Below, in pieces: positions 33,137 to 41,404 of a stretch of DNA of 51,315 nucleotides. How positions within the stretch are numbered: position 1 is the first letter of the stretch; every line of letters starts with the position of its first letter. Source of the DNA: JBBKWG01 sp037968835 (GTDB taxonomy: Bacteria > Pseudomonadota > Alphaproteobacteria > Rhodobacterales > Rhodobacteraceae); NCBI GenBank assembly GCA_037968835.1, contig JBBKWG010000107.1:1-51315 (forward strand). The letters are read 5' to 3'. Both the position numbers and the translations under genes were made by a program. The notes beneath the pieces are model-generated. The model made no database searches and was not told where the DNA came from. It saw only the letters and a program-made list of their open reading frames with translations.

Positions 33137-34104
33137 TGTTCACCCGGTCCGAACTGGAAGACGCCACAAGGCTCGTCCACACACAGATGGCGCCAACGCC
33201 GCAATACGCATGGCCCCAGCTTGCCGAACGAACTGGCACGAAGGTCTGGGTCAAACACGAAAACCACGGACCCACCGGAGCTTTCAAGGTGCGAGGCGGG
33301 ATCACGTTCATCGACTGGCTGGTGCGTCACCACCCCGAAGCCAGGGGCATCGTGACCGCCACGCGCGGCAACCACGGCCAGAGCCAGGCGCGCGCCGCAA
33401 TCGCTTCCGGTCTGCGCGCGTTGATTTTCGCGCCTAAGGGCAATTCCGTCGAAAAGAACGCGGCCATGCGCGCATTCGGGGCCGAACTTGTCGAATTTGG
33501 CAACGACTTCGACCAAGCGCGCGAAGAAGCCCATCGCGCCGCGCAATCCGAAAACCTGTTCTTCGTGCCACCGTTCCACAAGGAACTGGTGCGGGGCGTG
33601 GCGACATATGCGTTCGAGCTTCTCAGCGCCCAGCCCCGGATCGACACGCTGTATGTCCCGATTGGCTGCGGCTCCGGCATCTGCGGGTGCATTGCCGCGC
33701 GCGATGCTCTTGGGCTCGGCACCAAAATCGTTGGCGTCGTCAGCGAGAACGCCCAGACCGCCAAGTTGAGTTTCGACGCCGGTCGCTTGATCGAAACCAA
33801 CTCCGCACGCACGTTCGCCGACGGCATGGCGGTGCGCGTTCCGGTGCACGAGGCGCTCGATATCTACGGTCCGGGTGCCGAACGCATCGTCACGGTCAGC
33901 GATGACGAGATTGCCGAAGCGATCCGAATCTATTTCCGCGACATTCACAACCTCGCCGAAGGTGCGGGCGCTGCGCCACTTGCCGCGCTTTTGAAAGAGC
34001 GTGAGAACATGACCGGTCGCGAGGTCGCCGTTATTCTTTGCGGCGGCAATATCGACACCGACTGGTTTCTGACCGTAATGCAGGGTGGCGTGCCCTCGGT
34101 CTAA
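33136..34104 (+). CDS. threonine/serine dehydratase-like PLP fold-II enzyme
   Basis: A 322-residue fold-II PLP enzyme. The Schiff-base lysine lies in TGAFKVRGG, a substrate loop in TATRGNHGQSQA (the usual S/T-x-GNH-GQ), and the phosphate-binding glycine loop in IGCGSGICG. It would deaminate a hydroxy amino acid to a 2-oxo acid and ammonia. No ACT regulatory domain is fused, as in catabolic rather than biosynthetic threonine dehydratases. Its ATG shares bases with the neuB stop, an unusual partnership. The frame opens further upstream inside neuB, which is rejected as a start. It converges on the thpR gene and overlaps it by four bases. Confidence 0.85.
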   Translation: MFTRSELEDATRLVHTQMAPTPQYAWPQLAERTGTKVWVKHENHGPTGAFKVRGGITFIDWLVRHHPEARGIVTATRGNHGQSQARAAIASGLRALIFAPKGNSVEKNAAMRAFGAELVEFGNDFDQAREEAHRAAQSENLFFVPPFHKELVRGVATYAFELLSAQPRIDTLYVPIGCGSGICGCIAARDALGLGTKIVGVVSENAQTAKLSFDAGRLIETNSARTFADGMAVRVPVHEALDIYGPGAERIVTVSDDEIAEAIRIYFRDIHNLAEGAGAAPLAALLKERENMTGREVAVILCGGNIDTDWFLTVMQGGVPSV

Positions 34105-34643
34105 TTCATGCTCACCGGATAATCCGCAAGCGACTCGTAAATCGGCCCTTCGGGACGCAGATGTGATCGAAACAGCGTGAGCGCAAAAGTCTGGAACGCC
34201 GCCAGCTCGAACCGGGCATGGCGCGCGGCAAACGCCGCAACTGCTGCACTGTCGGCCGGGTCACCGCGAAGCCGTGCAAGCGTCACATGCGGCACGAATT
34301 TCCGTCGCCGAAGCGGAACACCGACACTTCGCGCCAGTTGCGCCAGCTTTCCGTGAAGCGCCTGAAGTGGTTGATCCGGGGCCGCCCCGATCCAGACCGC
34401 CCTCGGCCCGTCATGTCCGAAATGACCGATCCCGCGCAGGACGATCTGGGGCAGTCTGATGCGCAATGCCTCCAGACCATCGTTCAATTCGACAGCCTGC
34501 GCATCGGAAACGTCGCCGAGAAACAGCAGCGTGAGGTGGAAAGTGTCCGGGTCGGCCAGTCGCCCGACCTTCAACGTGCCCTGGATCCGGGCAAGCTCCC
34601 TTTTGTTCGATTCCGGAAGCGAAACTGCCAGAAAAAGCCGCAT
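34101..34643 (-). CDS. thpR: RNA 2',3'-cyclic phosphodiesterase
   Basis: A 180-residue 2H phosphoesterase. It starts MRLFLAVSLPE, has the first HxT motif in FHLTLLFLG and the second in HVTLARL, and FGHDGPRAVWIG between them, as in ThpR/LigT. It opens 2',3'-cyclic phosphates, for example in tRNA halves. The two histidines and their spacing are intact. It ends convergently against the dehydratase gene. About 290 bases without a gene follow its start, up to the Nudix gene. Confidence 0.9.
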   Translation of the reverse strand: MRLFLAVSLPESNKRELARIQGTLKVGRLADPDTFHLTLLFLGDVSDAQAVELNDGLEALRIRLPQIVLRGIGHFGHDGPRAVWIGAAPDQPLQALHGKLAQLARSVGVPLRRRKFVPHVTLARLRGDPADSAAVAAFAARHARFELAAFQTFALTLFRSHLRPEGPIYESLADYPVSMN

Positions 34644-34932
34644 CGCGTTCAGACCCTGGCCAGTGGGAGTGACGCAGAACAGCCAGACCGCGACCGGTCT
34701 ATCACTCTTGAATCCCGCGGAGTCGTCAGAGAATGCCTAGTGCCACAGCGCGATCCGAAAAATTGTCTATATGCGACGTAAACCCGCAAAATCGACCCAT
34801 TCTTTCTCATAATTTAATCACAGCCCGACATTGTGTTTGGTATGAACGGCTTCCCATGCGCGAATCACCGTGTTAGATTCGTCCAATGAAACTATAGATT
34901 TAGGTGCCAAGGTCAAAAGACCGCGAGGAAAA

Positions 34933-35403
34933 ATGAGCATTGCCAAGACCAAGCAGCAACCGCTGCGATTGGCCGACGCTGGCAAAAGAGATGTGCGGAC
35001 CCAGTTTGGTGCGCTTTGCTGGCGCAGGCACAAGGACGAAACACAGGTCGTCCTTGTCACGTCGCGAAGGTCGAAACGGTGGATACTGCCAAAGGGGTGG
35101 CCAGTTGATGGCGCAACCCCGTCCGAGGCTGCGGTAACCGAAGCCTGGGAAGAAGCGGGCGTGGTCGGCAAGGTCAAATCTGTCTGTCTCGGGATTTACA
35201 GCTATTCAAAGGAAATGGACGACGGTGCCTTTCTGCCCTGCGTCGTCGCAATCTTTCCGGTGAAAGTGACGTCGCTGGCCGACGACTGGCCGGAACATTC
35301 TGAGCGTAAACGCAAGTGGTTCTCCAACAAGAAGGCAGCGACGCTGGTTGACGATCCCGAACTGGCGATGCTTCTGAAAAACTTCGATCCGACACGGCTG
35401 TGA
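34933..35403 (+). CDS. Nudix hydrolase (diphosphoinositol-polyphosphate-type subgroup)
   Basis: A 156-residue Nudix protein. The Nudix box reads G-x5-A-x7-T-E-A-W-E-E-A-G-V, within GWPVDGATPSEAAVTEAWEE. The catalytic E-x-x-E-E glutamates are kept, but the first Glu of G-x5-E is Ala and the Arg of R-E is Thr. The WILPKGWP before it is typical of a proteobacterial subgroup. The substrate is unknown. The ATG at 34933 is preceded closely by GAGGA; the open frame also extends 21 codons upstream, through a region with no family match. Confidence 0.8.
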   Translation: MSIAKTKQQPLRLADAGKRDVRTQFGALCWRRHKDETQVVLVTSRRSKRWILPKGWPVDGATPSEAAVTEAWEEAGVVGKVKSVCLGIYSYSKEMDDGAFLPCVVAIFPVKVTSLADDWPEHSERKRKWFSNKKAATLVDDPELAMLLKNFDPTRL

Positions 35404-35479
35404 ACGCACGTGTGAACGCATTCCGTTTGAATATGCCGGACCCCATCCATAAATCATATCGGACAAGGGGTTTTTGGCG

Positions 35480-35920
35480 ATGATCCGCTACACACTGAAA
35501 TGCAAGAACGATCACGGGTTTGAAAGCTGGTTTCAGTCATCGGACTCCTTTGACCAGTTGGTGGACCGATTGCTGATCGTTTGCCCTGAATGTGGCGCAA
35601 CCGATGTCGCAAAGTCCCTGATGGCGCCGCTTGTGACCACCGGACGCAAGTCGATCGCGGCACCCGAGCCGCAGCAAGCCCTGACGAACGCGCCCGATCC
35701 CAAAGTCGTCGAAGCGATCCGCACGCTGCGCGCCCATGTCGAAAGCAATTCCGACTATGTGGGCAACCGGTTCGCTGCCGAAGCACGTTCGATGCACGAG
35801 GGCGAAACGCCTCACCGTGCGATTTATGGCGAAGCGCGTCCCGACGAGGCCAGGAAGCTGATCGAAGACGGCGTCCCGGCCCTGCCCCTGCCCTTCATCC
35901 CGCGCCAGAAGACAAACTAG
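35480..35920 (+). CDS. DUF1178 family protein
   Basis: A 146-residue protein. It begins IRYTLKCKNDHGFESWFQSS and has a CPECG pair soon after, as in the DUF1178 family, whose paired cysteines suggest a zinc ribbon. A later region, EGETPHRAIYGEA, is also typical of the family. Its function is unknown. It follows the Nudix gene in the same direction by 76 bases. The ATG at 35480 is chosen over a codon two earlier. Confidence 0.82.
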   Translation: MIRYTLKCKNDHGFESWFQSSDSFDQLVDRLLIVCPECGATDVAKSLMAPLVTTGRKSIAAPEPQQALTNAPDPKVVEAIRTLRAHVESNSDYVGNRFAAEARSMHEGETPHRAIYGEARPDEARKLIEDGVPALPLPFIPRQKTN

Positions 35921-36011
35921 AGCCGCCAGCGCGCAGGCGTTCCCCCGCCCACTTGCGACTTCACGCCCTGCGCAGTAAACGCGGGCGCGAAGGACACGAT
36001 CAGGACGCGAC

Positions 36012-37250
36012 ATGCCCCTTCTTGTAATGAAATTCGGCGGCACGTCCGTCGGGTCGCTCGACCGAATCCGGCGCGCCGCAAAACGTGTCGGTCGCGAGGT
36101 GGCCAACGGCTATGATGTGATCGTGATCGTGTCGGCAATGGCCGGGAAAACCAATGAACTTATCGGCTGGGTGGAAGAGACATCCCGCTTCTTCGATGCC
36201 CGCGAATACGACGCGGTGGTATCGTCGGGCGAACAGGTGACCGCAGGCCTGATGGCGTTGACGCTGCAAGAAATGGACATACCGGCGCGTTCCTGGGCCG
36301 GATGGCAAGTGCCGCTGAAAACCAACAGCGCCCACGCCTCGGCCCGGATCGAGGACATACCGACCAGCAATATCAACGCCAAATTCGCCGAAGGAATGAA
36401 AGTTGCGGTTGTCGCTGGGTTCCAGGGCGTCAGCCCCGAAGGCCGGATCACGACGCTCGGACGCGGCGGATCGGACACCACGGCGGTCGCCTTCGCGGCG
36501 TCGTTCGCGGCAGAGCGATGCGACATCTACACCGACGTCGATGGCGTCTACACAACCGATCCGAGAATTACGTCGAAGGCGCGCAAACTTGACCGTATCG
36601 CGTACGAGGAAATGCTCGAACTCGCCTCGCTTGGGGCCAAGGTCCTGCAAACGCGTTCGGTCGAATTGGCCATGCGGTATCGGGTGAAACTGCGCGTATT
36701 ATCGAGTTTCGAGGACAACAACGAAGAGGCCGGAACACTGGTCTGCGACGAGGAGGATATCATGGAAAGCAACGTGGTTGCCGGTGTCGCGTTCAGCCGC
36801 GACGAAGCAAAGATGACTTTGTTGAGCGTTGCCGACCGCCCGGGCATCGCCGCCGCCATTTTCGGCCCGCTGAGCGAAGCCGGCGTCAACGTCGACATGA
36901 TCGTTCAGAACATTTCCGAGGACGGGCGCACCGACATGACATTCTCGCTTCCCGTCGCGCAGGTCCCGCGCGCTGAAAAAGCGATGGATGCCGCGAAATC
37001 CTCGGGCGACGTCAACTGGCATGAACTGGTGACGGATACCGATGTTGCCAAGGTTTCGGTCGTCGGGATCGGAATGCGCAGCCACGCCGGGGTCGCGGCA
37101 CAGATGTTCAAGGCGCTACGCGATGAAGGCATCAACATCAAGGTCATCACCACCTCCGAAATCAAGATCTCGGTCCTGATCGACCGCAAGTATCTTGAAC
37201 TGGCGGTGCAGGCGCTGCACGACACGTTCGAGTTGCACAAGATCGCCTGA
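36012..37250 (+). CDS. lysC: aspartate kinase
   Basis: A 412-residue enzyme of the monofunctional lysine-sensitive or concerted-feedback type. The kinase opens with LVMKFGGTSVGS and later has GRGGSDTTAVAFA and YTDVDGVYTTDP. Two ACT domains in the last ~150 residues, including VADRPGIAAAIFGPLSEAGVN and IGMRSHAGVAAQMFKALRDE, provide feedback control. It phosphorylates aspartate for lysine, threonine and methionine synthesis. AGGA six bases upstream supports the ATG. Confidence 0.96.
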   Translation: MPLLVMKFGGTSVGSLDRIRRAAKRVGREVANGYDVIVIVSAMAGKTNELIGWVEETSRFFDAREYDAVVSSGEQVTAGLMALTLQEMDIPARSWAGWQVPLKTNSAHASARIEDIPTSNINAKFAEGMKVAVVAGFQGVSPEGRITTLGRGGSDTTAVAFAASFAAERCDIYTDVDGVYTTDPRITSKARKLDRIAYEEMLELASLGAKVLQTRSVELAMRYRVKLRVLSSFEDNNEEAGTLVCDEEDIMESNVVAGVAFSRDEAKMTLLSVADRPGIAAAIFGPLSEAGVNVDMIVQNISEDGRTDMTFSLPVAQVPRAEKAMDAAKSSGDVNWHELVTDTDVAKVSVVGIGMRSHAGVAAQMFKALRDEGINIKVITTSEIKISVLIDRKYLELAVQALHDTFELHKIA

Positions 37251-37253
37251 CCG

Positions 37254-38912
37254 CTACCGTTGCGACGTCTGCCACTCGGGATGGATCCACGGATCAACCT
37301 CGTCGCGCGGCAACATTCCGCGACCCAGAATGTGATCGCTGGCCTTCTCGCCCGTCATGATTGAAGGCGCATTCAGATTGCCGTTGGTGATCTGCGGAAA
37401 GATCGAACTGTCGGCAACCCGAAGTCCATCGACGCCGATGACCCGCGTTTCGGGATCGACAACCGCAAGCGGGTCGCTGGCCGCCCCCATCCGGCACGTT
37501 CCGCATGGATGATACGCGCTTTCGGCGTGCAGGCGGATAAAATCGTCGATTGCCTCGTCGGAAACCGCGTCACCGCCGGGCAGGATTTCGTGCTTCACAT
37601 AGGGCGCGAAGGCTTCCTGCGCAAAAATCTCGCGGGTCAAGCGAATGCACGCCCGAAATTCTTCCCAATCGCGCGCTTGGGACATGTAGTTGAACGCGAT
37701 ACGCGGCGCGTCTGCCGGATTCGCGGTATGAAGCGTGACCGAACCGCGCGAGGTGCTGCGCATTGGCCCGACATGCGCCTGAAAGCCATGACCCTTCGCC
37801 GCCAGCTTGCCGTCGTAGCTCACCGCAAGCGGCAGGAAGTGGAACTGTATGTCGGGATATTCGATCCCGGCCCGCGACCGGATGAAACCCGCGCTTTCAA
37901 ACTGGTTCGACGTGCCAAGCCCGGTCTTTGTGAACAGCCACTGCGCGCCGATTGCCGATTTCGCGATCAGATTCCAATAGGAATAAAGGCTGACGGGCTT
38001 GCTGGACGCCATCTGAAAATAGACTTCGAGGTGGTCCTGTAGGTTCTGCCCGACGCCGGGACGATCGGACACAACGTCGATACCGTGCTCTGCAAGATGC
38101 TCGGCGGGGCCAATGCCCGACAGCATCAGCAATTTCGGCGAATTTATCGCCGACGCCGCGATGATGACTTCGCGCCGCGCGCGGATCGTCTGGACGGCGT
38201 TGCCTTGCCGGATCTCGACACCCGTTGCGCGGCCGTTCTCAATGACAACTTTTTGCGCAAGGCCTTTGACGATCCCGCAATTGGGACGCTTCAGGGCCGG
38301 GTGCAAATAGGCGTTGGCTGCCGACCAGCGACGGCCGCGCCAGACCGTCTGCTCCATCGGGCCGAAACCCTCTTGCTGCTGGCCATTGTAATCGTCGGTG
38401 ACCTCATAACCGGCCTGCCGTCCCGCCTCGACAAATGCGCGCGTCAGCGGATTGCGGCGGGGTCCGCGCGTTATATGCAGCGGGCCGCTTTTGCCGCGCC
38501 ATTCCGGATCGCCGCCATGAATGCCGCCATGCCAGTGCTCCATCCGCTTGTAATATGGAAGCACGTCGGCATAGCTCCAACCGGTCGCCCCCGACTGCGC
38601 CCAGTGATCGAAATCGCGGGCATGACCGCGCACATAGACCATACCATTGATCGACGACGAGCCGCCAATGACCTTGCCGCGCGGACAGGCAAGCCTGCGA
38701 TTGCCCAGATGCGGTTCGGGTTCGGAAAAATAACCCCAGTCGTAGCGCGCCATGTTCATCGGATAGCTCAGCGCAGCGGGCATCTGAATGAACGGCCCGA
38801 TGTCGGTTCCACCGAACTCGATGACCAGCACCGAAGCACCCGTTTCGCTCAGGCGGTATGCCATCGCACAGCCGGCCGACCCTGCACCGACAATGATGAA
38901 ATCCGCTTCCAT
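37254..38912 (-). CDS. betA: choline dehydrogenase
   Basis: A 552-residue GMC oxidoreductase. The FAD-binding IIVGAGSAGCAMAYRLSE is at the N terminus, followed by PRGKVIGGSSSINGMVYVRG (GMC signature), ASAINSPKLLMLSGIG, and the C-terminal active-site region YHPCGTCRMG and TNGNLNAPSIMTGEKASD. It oxidises choline to betaine aldehyde and onward to glycine betaine. The ATG at 38912 begins the FAD motif; the frame is open further upstream inside betI and is rejected. It lies seven bases after the betI stop. No betB (betaine aldehyde dehydrogenase) is in the window. Confidence 0.95.
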   Translation of the reverse strand: MEADFIIVGAGSAGCAMAYRLSETGASVLVIEFGGTDIGPFIQMPAALSYPMNMARYDWGYFSEPEPHLGNRRLACPRGKVIGGSSSINGMVYVRGHARDFDHWAQSGATGWSYADVLPYYKRMEHWHGGIHGGDPEWRGKSGPLHITRGPRRNPLTRAFVEAGRQAGYEVTDDYNGQQQEGFGPMEQTVWRGRRWSAANAYLHPALKRPNCGIVKGLAQKVVIENGRATGVEIRQGNAVQTIRARREVIIAASAINSPKLLMLSGIGPAEHLAEHGIDVVSDRPGVGQNLQDHLEVYFQMASSKPVSLYSYWNLIAKSAIGAQWLFTKTGLGTSNQFESAGFIRSRAGIEYPDIQFHFLPLAVSYDGKLAAKGHGFQAHVGPMRSTSRGSVTLHTANPADAPRIAFNYMSQARDWEEFRACIRLTREIFAQEAFAPYVKHEILPGGDAVSDEAIDDFIRLHAESAYHPCGTCRMGAASDPLAVVDPETRVIGVDGLRVADSSIFPQITNGNLNAPSIMTGEKASDHILGRGMLPRDEVDPWIHPEWQTSQR

Positions 38913-38919
38913 GTGCCCG

Positions 38920-39504
38920 CTAACCGCTGAAACAGGACAGGTCCTGATCGACCTGAGACATGACAAGTGCGACCGCAGCGTCGCCGTCTGTCGCGCCGGC
39001 TCGCAATCCCTGATGCAGGTAAACACCGTCGATAAGTGCGGCGATCCTGAGCGCGATATCGTCCGATCTCGCACCCGCAAGCGGTCGCAGTGCAAAGCGC
39101 AGGTTCGACTGAAGTCGACGGGAGTAGATGCAGTGCAAGCGCCGCGCTTGCTTCGACGACAGCGCCATAACGTAGAAATTCAGCCACGCCGAAACGGTGT
39201 GCGGCTGAAAATTCGACGGAGCGAATCCAGCGGAAACAATGGCTTCCAGACGCTCGCGCGGATTTTTGACTGAAACCAGCCCGGCGCGAACTTCGCGAGC
39301 ATATTCCTTGAGCGTGTGGCGCATCGCCGCCAGAAGCATTTGATCCTTGCCGCCGAAATAGTGATGCGCAAGTCCACTCGACATACCGGCACGGCGCGCA
39401 ATCCGCGACACAGTCACATCCAGCGAACCGCTCTCGCCGATTTCAGCGATGGTCGCGTCAATGAGAGCTGCGCGGCGAATCGGTTCCATTCCGAGCTTGG
39501 GCAT
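38920..39504 (-). CDS. betI: TetR-family choline-responsive repressor BetI
   Basis: A 194-residue TetR-type repressor. The N-terminal helix-turn-helix contains VTVSRIARRAGMSSGLAHHYFGGKD, and the start PKLGMEPIRRAALI matches BetI. The C-terminal ligand domain would sense choline. It represses the bet/cho genes when choline is absent. The ATG at 39504 matches the conserved BetI N terminus. It lies directly opposite choX across a perfect inverted repeat that is probably its operator. Confidence 0.92.
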   Translation of the reverse strand: MPKLGMEPIRRAALIDATIAEIGESGSLDVTVSRIARRAGMSSGLAHHYFGGKDQMLLAAMRHTLKEYAREVRAGLVSVKNPRERLEAIVSAGFAPSNFQPHTVSAWLNFYVMALSSKQARRLHCIYSRRLQSNLRFALRPLAGARSDDIALRIAALIDGVYLHQGLRAGATDGDAAVALVMSQVDQDLSCFSG

Positions 39505-39547
39505 GTTCTTTAACTTTCTGTTGTCCTTTTTGGATATCTGGTTTTTA

Positions 39548-39561
39548 ATTGACTGGTCAAT
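39548..39561. promoter_or_regulatory. probable BetI operator
   Basis: ATTGAC-TG-GTCAAT is a perfect inverted repeat with a two-base centre, located midway between betI and choX. Known BetI sites are short dyads with similar TTGA/TCAA arms in the bet promoter. It lies 21 bases before the choX ATG, so bound repressor could block choX transcription and perhaps betI as well. Choline would lift it. Confidence 0.75.
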
Positions 39562-39582
39562 CAATAAACAGGGAGTGCAAAA

Positions 39583-40506
39583 ATGCGCCTGACTTCAACC
39601 CTCTCCGTGCTGGCGCTGCTAGCCGCCGCCCCCGCCTTTGCGGACTGCGAAGAGATCGTCTTCTCGGATGTCGGCTGGACCGACATTACCGCGACGACCG
39701 CCGCCACCACCGTTATTCTCGAGGCCCTTGGCTATGAGACGGACATCAAGGTTTTGTCCGTGCCGGTGACCTACACATCTATGGCCAACAAGGACATCGA
39801 CGTATTCCTTGGCAACTGGATGCCGACTATGGAAGGCGACATCGCCTCATATCGCGACGCCGGAACGGTCGATACCTTGCGGGCCAACCTTGAAGGAGCC
39901 AAATACACGCTGGCCGTCAACAAGACCGCCGCCGATCTCGGGATCAAGGATTTCGTCGATATCGCAACGCACAAGGATGCGCTGGAAGGCAAGATCTACG
40001 GCATCGAAGCGGGCAACGACGGTAACCGACTGATCCTCGACATGATCTCGTCAAGCGCCTTCGGTCTGGACGGTTTCGAAGTCGTTGAAAGCTCTGAACA
40101 GGGGATGCTCGCGCAGGTCGCACGCGCCGACCGCCGGGGCGAACCTGTTGTGTTTCTTGGCTGGGAACCGCACCCGATGAACGCGAATTTCGATATGTCC
40201 TACCTGACGGGGGGCGACGATTTCTTCGGGCCGGACCTCGGTGGCGCCACGGTTTATACCAATACATCGGCCGGTTTTGCCGAGGAATGCCCGAACGTCG
40301 GCGCGCTTCTCAACAATCTCGAATTCTCTCTGGCGATGGAAAATGAGATCATGGGCGCGATCCTCGACGACGGACAAGACCCCGCCGACGCGGCAACGGC
40401 CTGGTTGAAGGACAACGCAAGCGTTCTGGACGGCTGGCTGGATGGCGTAACCGCCAAGGATGGCGGCGACGCAATGGCAGCAGTCAAGGCTGAACTGGGA
40501 CTTTGA
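39583..40506 (+). CDS. choX: choline ABC transporter, periplasmic binding protein
   Basis: A 307-residue exported protein with a signal peptide ending AAPAFA-DC. The mature protein is of the ChoX/ProX glycine-betaine family, with VFSDVGWTDITATTAATTVI, VFLGNWMPTMEGDI, GIEAGNDGNRLILDMI and PVVFLGWEPHPMN. Tryptophans in these segments form the aromatic cage for the trimethylammonium group. GGGAG at 39571-39575 supports the ATG. First gene of choXWV, under the BetI operator. Confidence 0.93.
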   Translation: MRLTSTLSVLALLAAAPAFADCEEIVFSDVGWTDITATTAATTVILEALGYETDIKVLSVPVTYTSMANKDIDVFLGNWMPTMEGDIASYRDAGTVDTLRANLEGAKYTLAVNKTAADLGIKDFVDIATHKDALEGKIYGIEAGNDGNRLILDMISSSAFGLDGFEVVESSEQGMLAQVARADRRGEPVVFLGWEPHPMNANFDMSYLTGGDDFFGPDLGGATVYTNTSAGFAEECPNVGALLNNLEFSLAMENEIMGAILDDGQDPADAATAWLKDNASVLDGWLDGVTAKDGGDAMAAVKAELGL

Positions 40507-40570
40507 TCCCTCGCCCGCCCCTGGGTTCACCGGGGGCGGCTATCTTCGACAGGCGACGGGATAACTGCAT

Positions 40571-41404
40571 TTGGAATGGCTGACAGAAAACAAGATCCCC
40601 GTCGGTGACGGCGCGGCAGCCGTCTTTGATTGGCTTCAGGACAACGGTGCATGGTTTTTCGATGCCCTGTCCGATTTCCTCGAAGCCCTGATCGACGCAA
40701 TCCTCTGGGTGCTTCAAACGCCGCATCCGCTGCTGATAATCCTTGCATTCGTCGCGCTGACCTACGTTTTGCAGCGAAGCTGGAAACCCGCGCTTTTCAC
40801 ATTCGTCGGCTTTTTGTTCATCCTCAATCAGGGCTATTGGGAGGAAACCACCGAAAGCCTTACCCTGGTGCTTTCGGCCTGCGTCGTCTGCATGTCCGTC
40901 GGCGTCCCGATCGGCATTGCAGCGGCCCACCGGCCAAAACTCTACGCATGGATGCGCCCGGTGCTCGACCTCATGCAAACGCTGCCAACGTTCGTCTATC
41001 TCATCCCCGCAATCGTGTTTTTCGGCATCGGACTGGTGCCGGGCCTGATCGCCACGGTAATTTTCGTTTTGCCCGCACCGATCCGACTGACCCACCTTGG
41101 CGTCTCCAGCACCCCGATGGCGCTTCTTGAAGCGGCCCGCGCGTTCGGCGCGACCGGTCGACAGACGCTGTGGAAGGTCGAAATGCCGTACGCTTTTCCC
41201 CAGATCATGGCAGGCCTGAACCAGACGATCATGCTGTCGCTTTCGATGGTGGTTATCGCGGCACTGGTCGGGGCCGACGGCCTTGGCGTGCCGGTCGTGC
41301 GCGCGCTCAACCAGGTCAACACGTCGCTTGGCTTTGAATCCGGCTTCATCATCGTCGTCGTGGCCATCATGCTGGATCGCATGTTGCGGGTCGACAAGTC
41401 ATGA
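40571..41404 (+). CDS. choW: choline ABC transporter permease
   Basis: A 277-residue inner-membrane permease of the ProW family. The N-terminal cytoplasmic helix MEWLTENKIPVGDGAAAVFDW is followed by several membrane segments. The EAA loop is in LEAARAFGATGRQTLWKVEMP. The start is TTG at 40571; no ATG is in frame before the conserved N terminus, which is typical of ChoW. Its stop overlaps the choV ATG. It passes choline through the inner membrane with ChoX and ChoV. Confidence 0.92.
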   Translation: MEWLTENKIPVGDGAAAVFDWLQDNGAWFFDALSDFLEALIDAILWVLQTPHPLLIILAFVALTYVLQRSWKPALFTFVGFLFILNQGYWEETTESLTLVLSACVVCMSVGVPIGIAAAHRPKLYAWMRPVLDLMQTLPTFVYLIPAIVFFGIGLVPGLIATVIFVLPAPIRLTHLGVSSTPMALLEAARAFGATGRQTLWKVEMPYAFPQIMAGLNQTIMLSLSMVVIAALVGADGLGVPVVRALNQVNTSLGFESGFIIVVVAIMLDRMLRVDKS

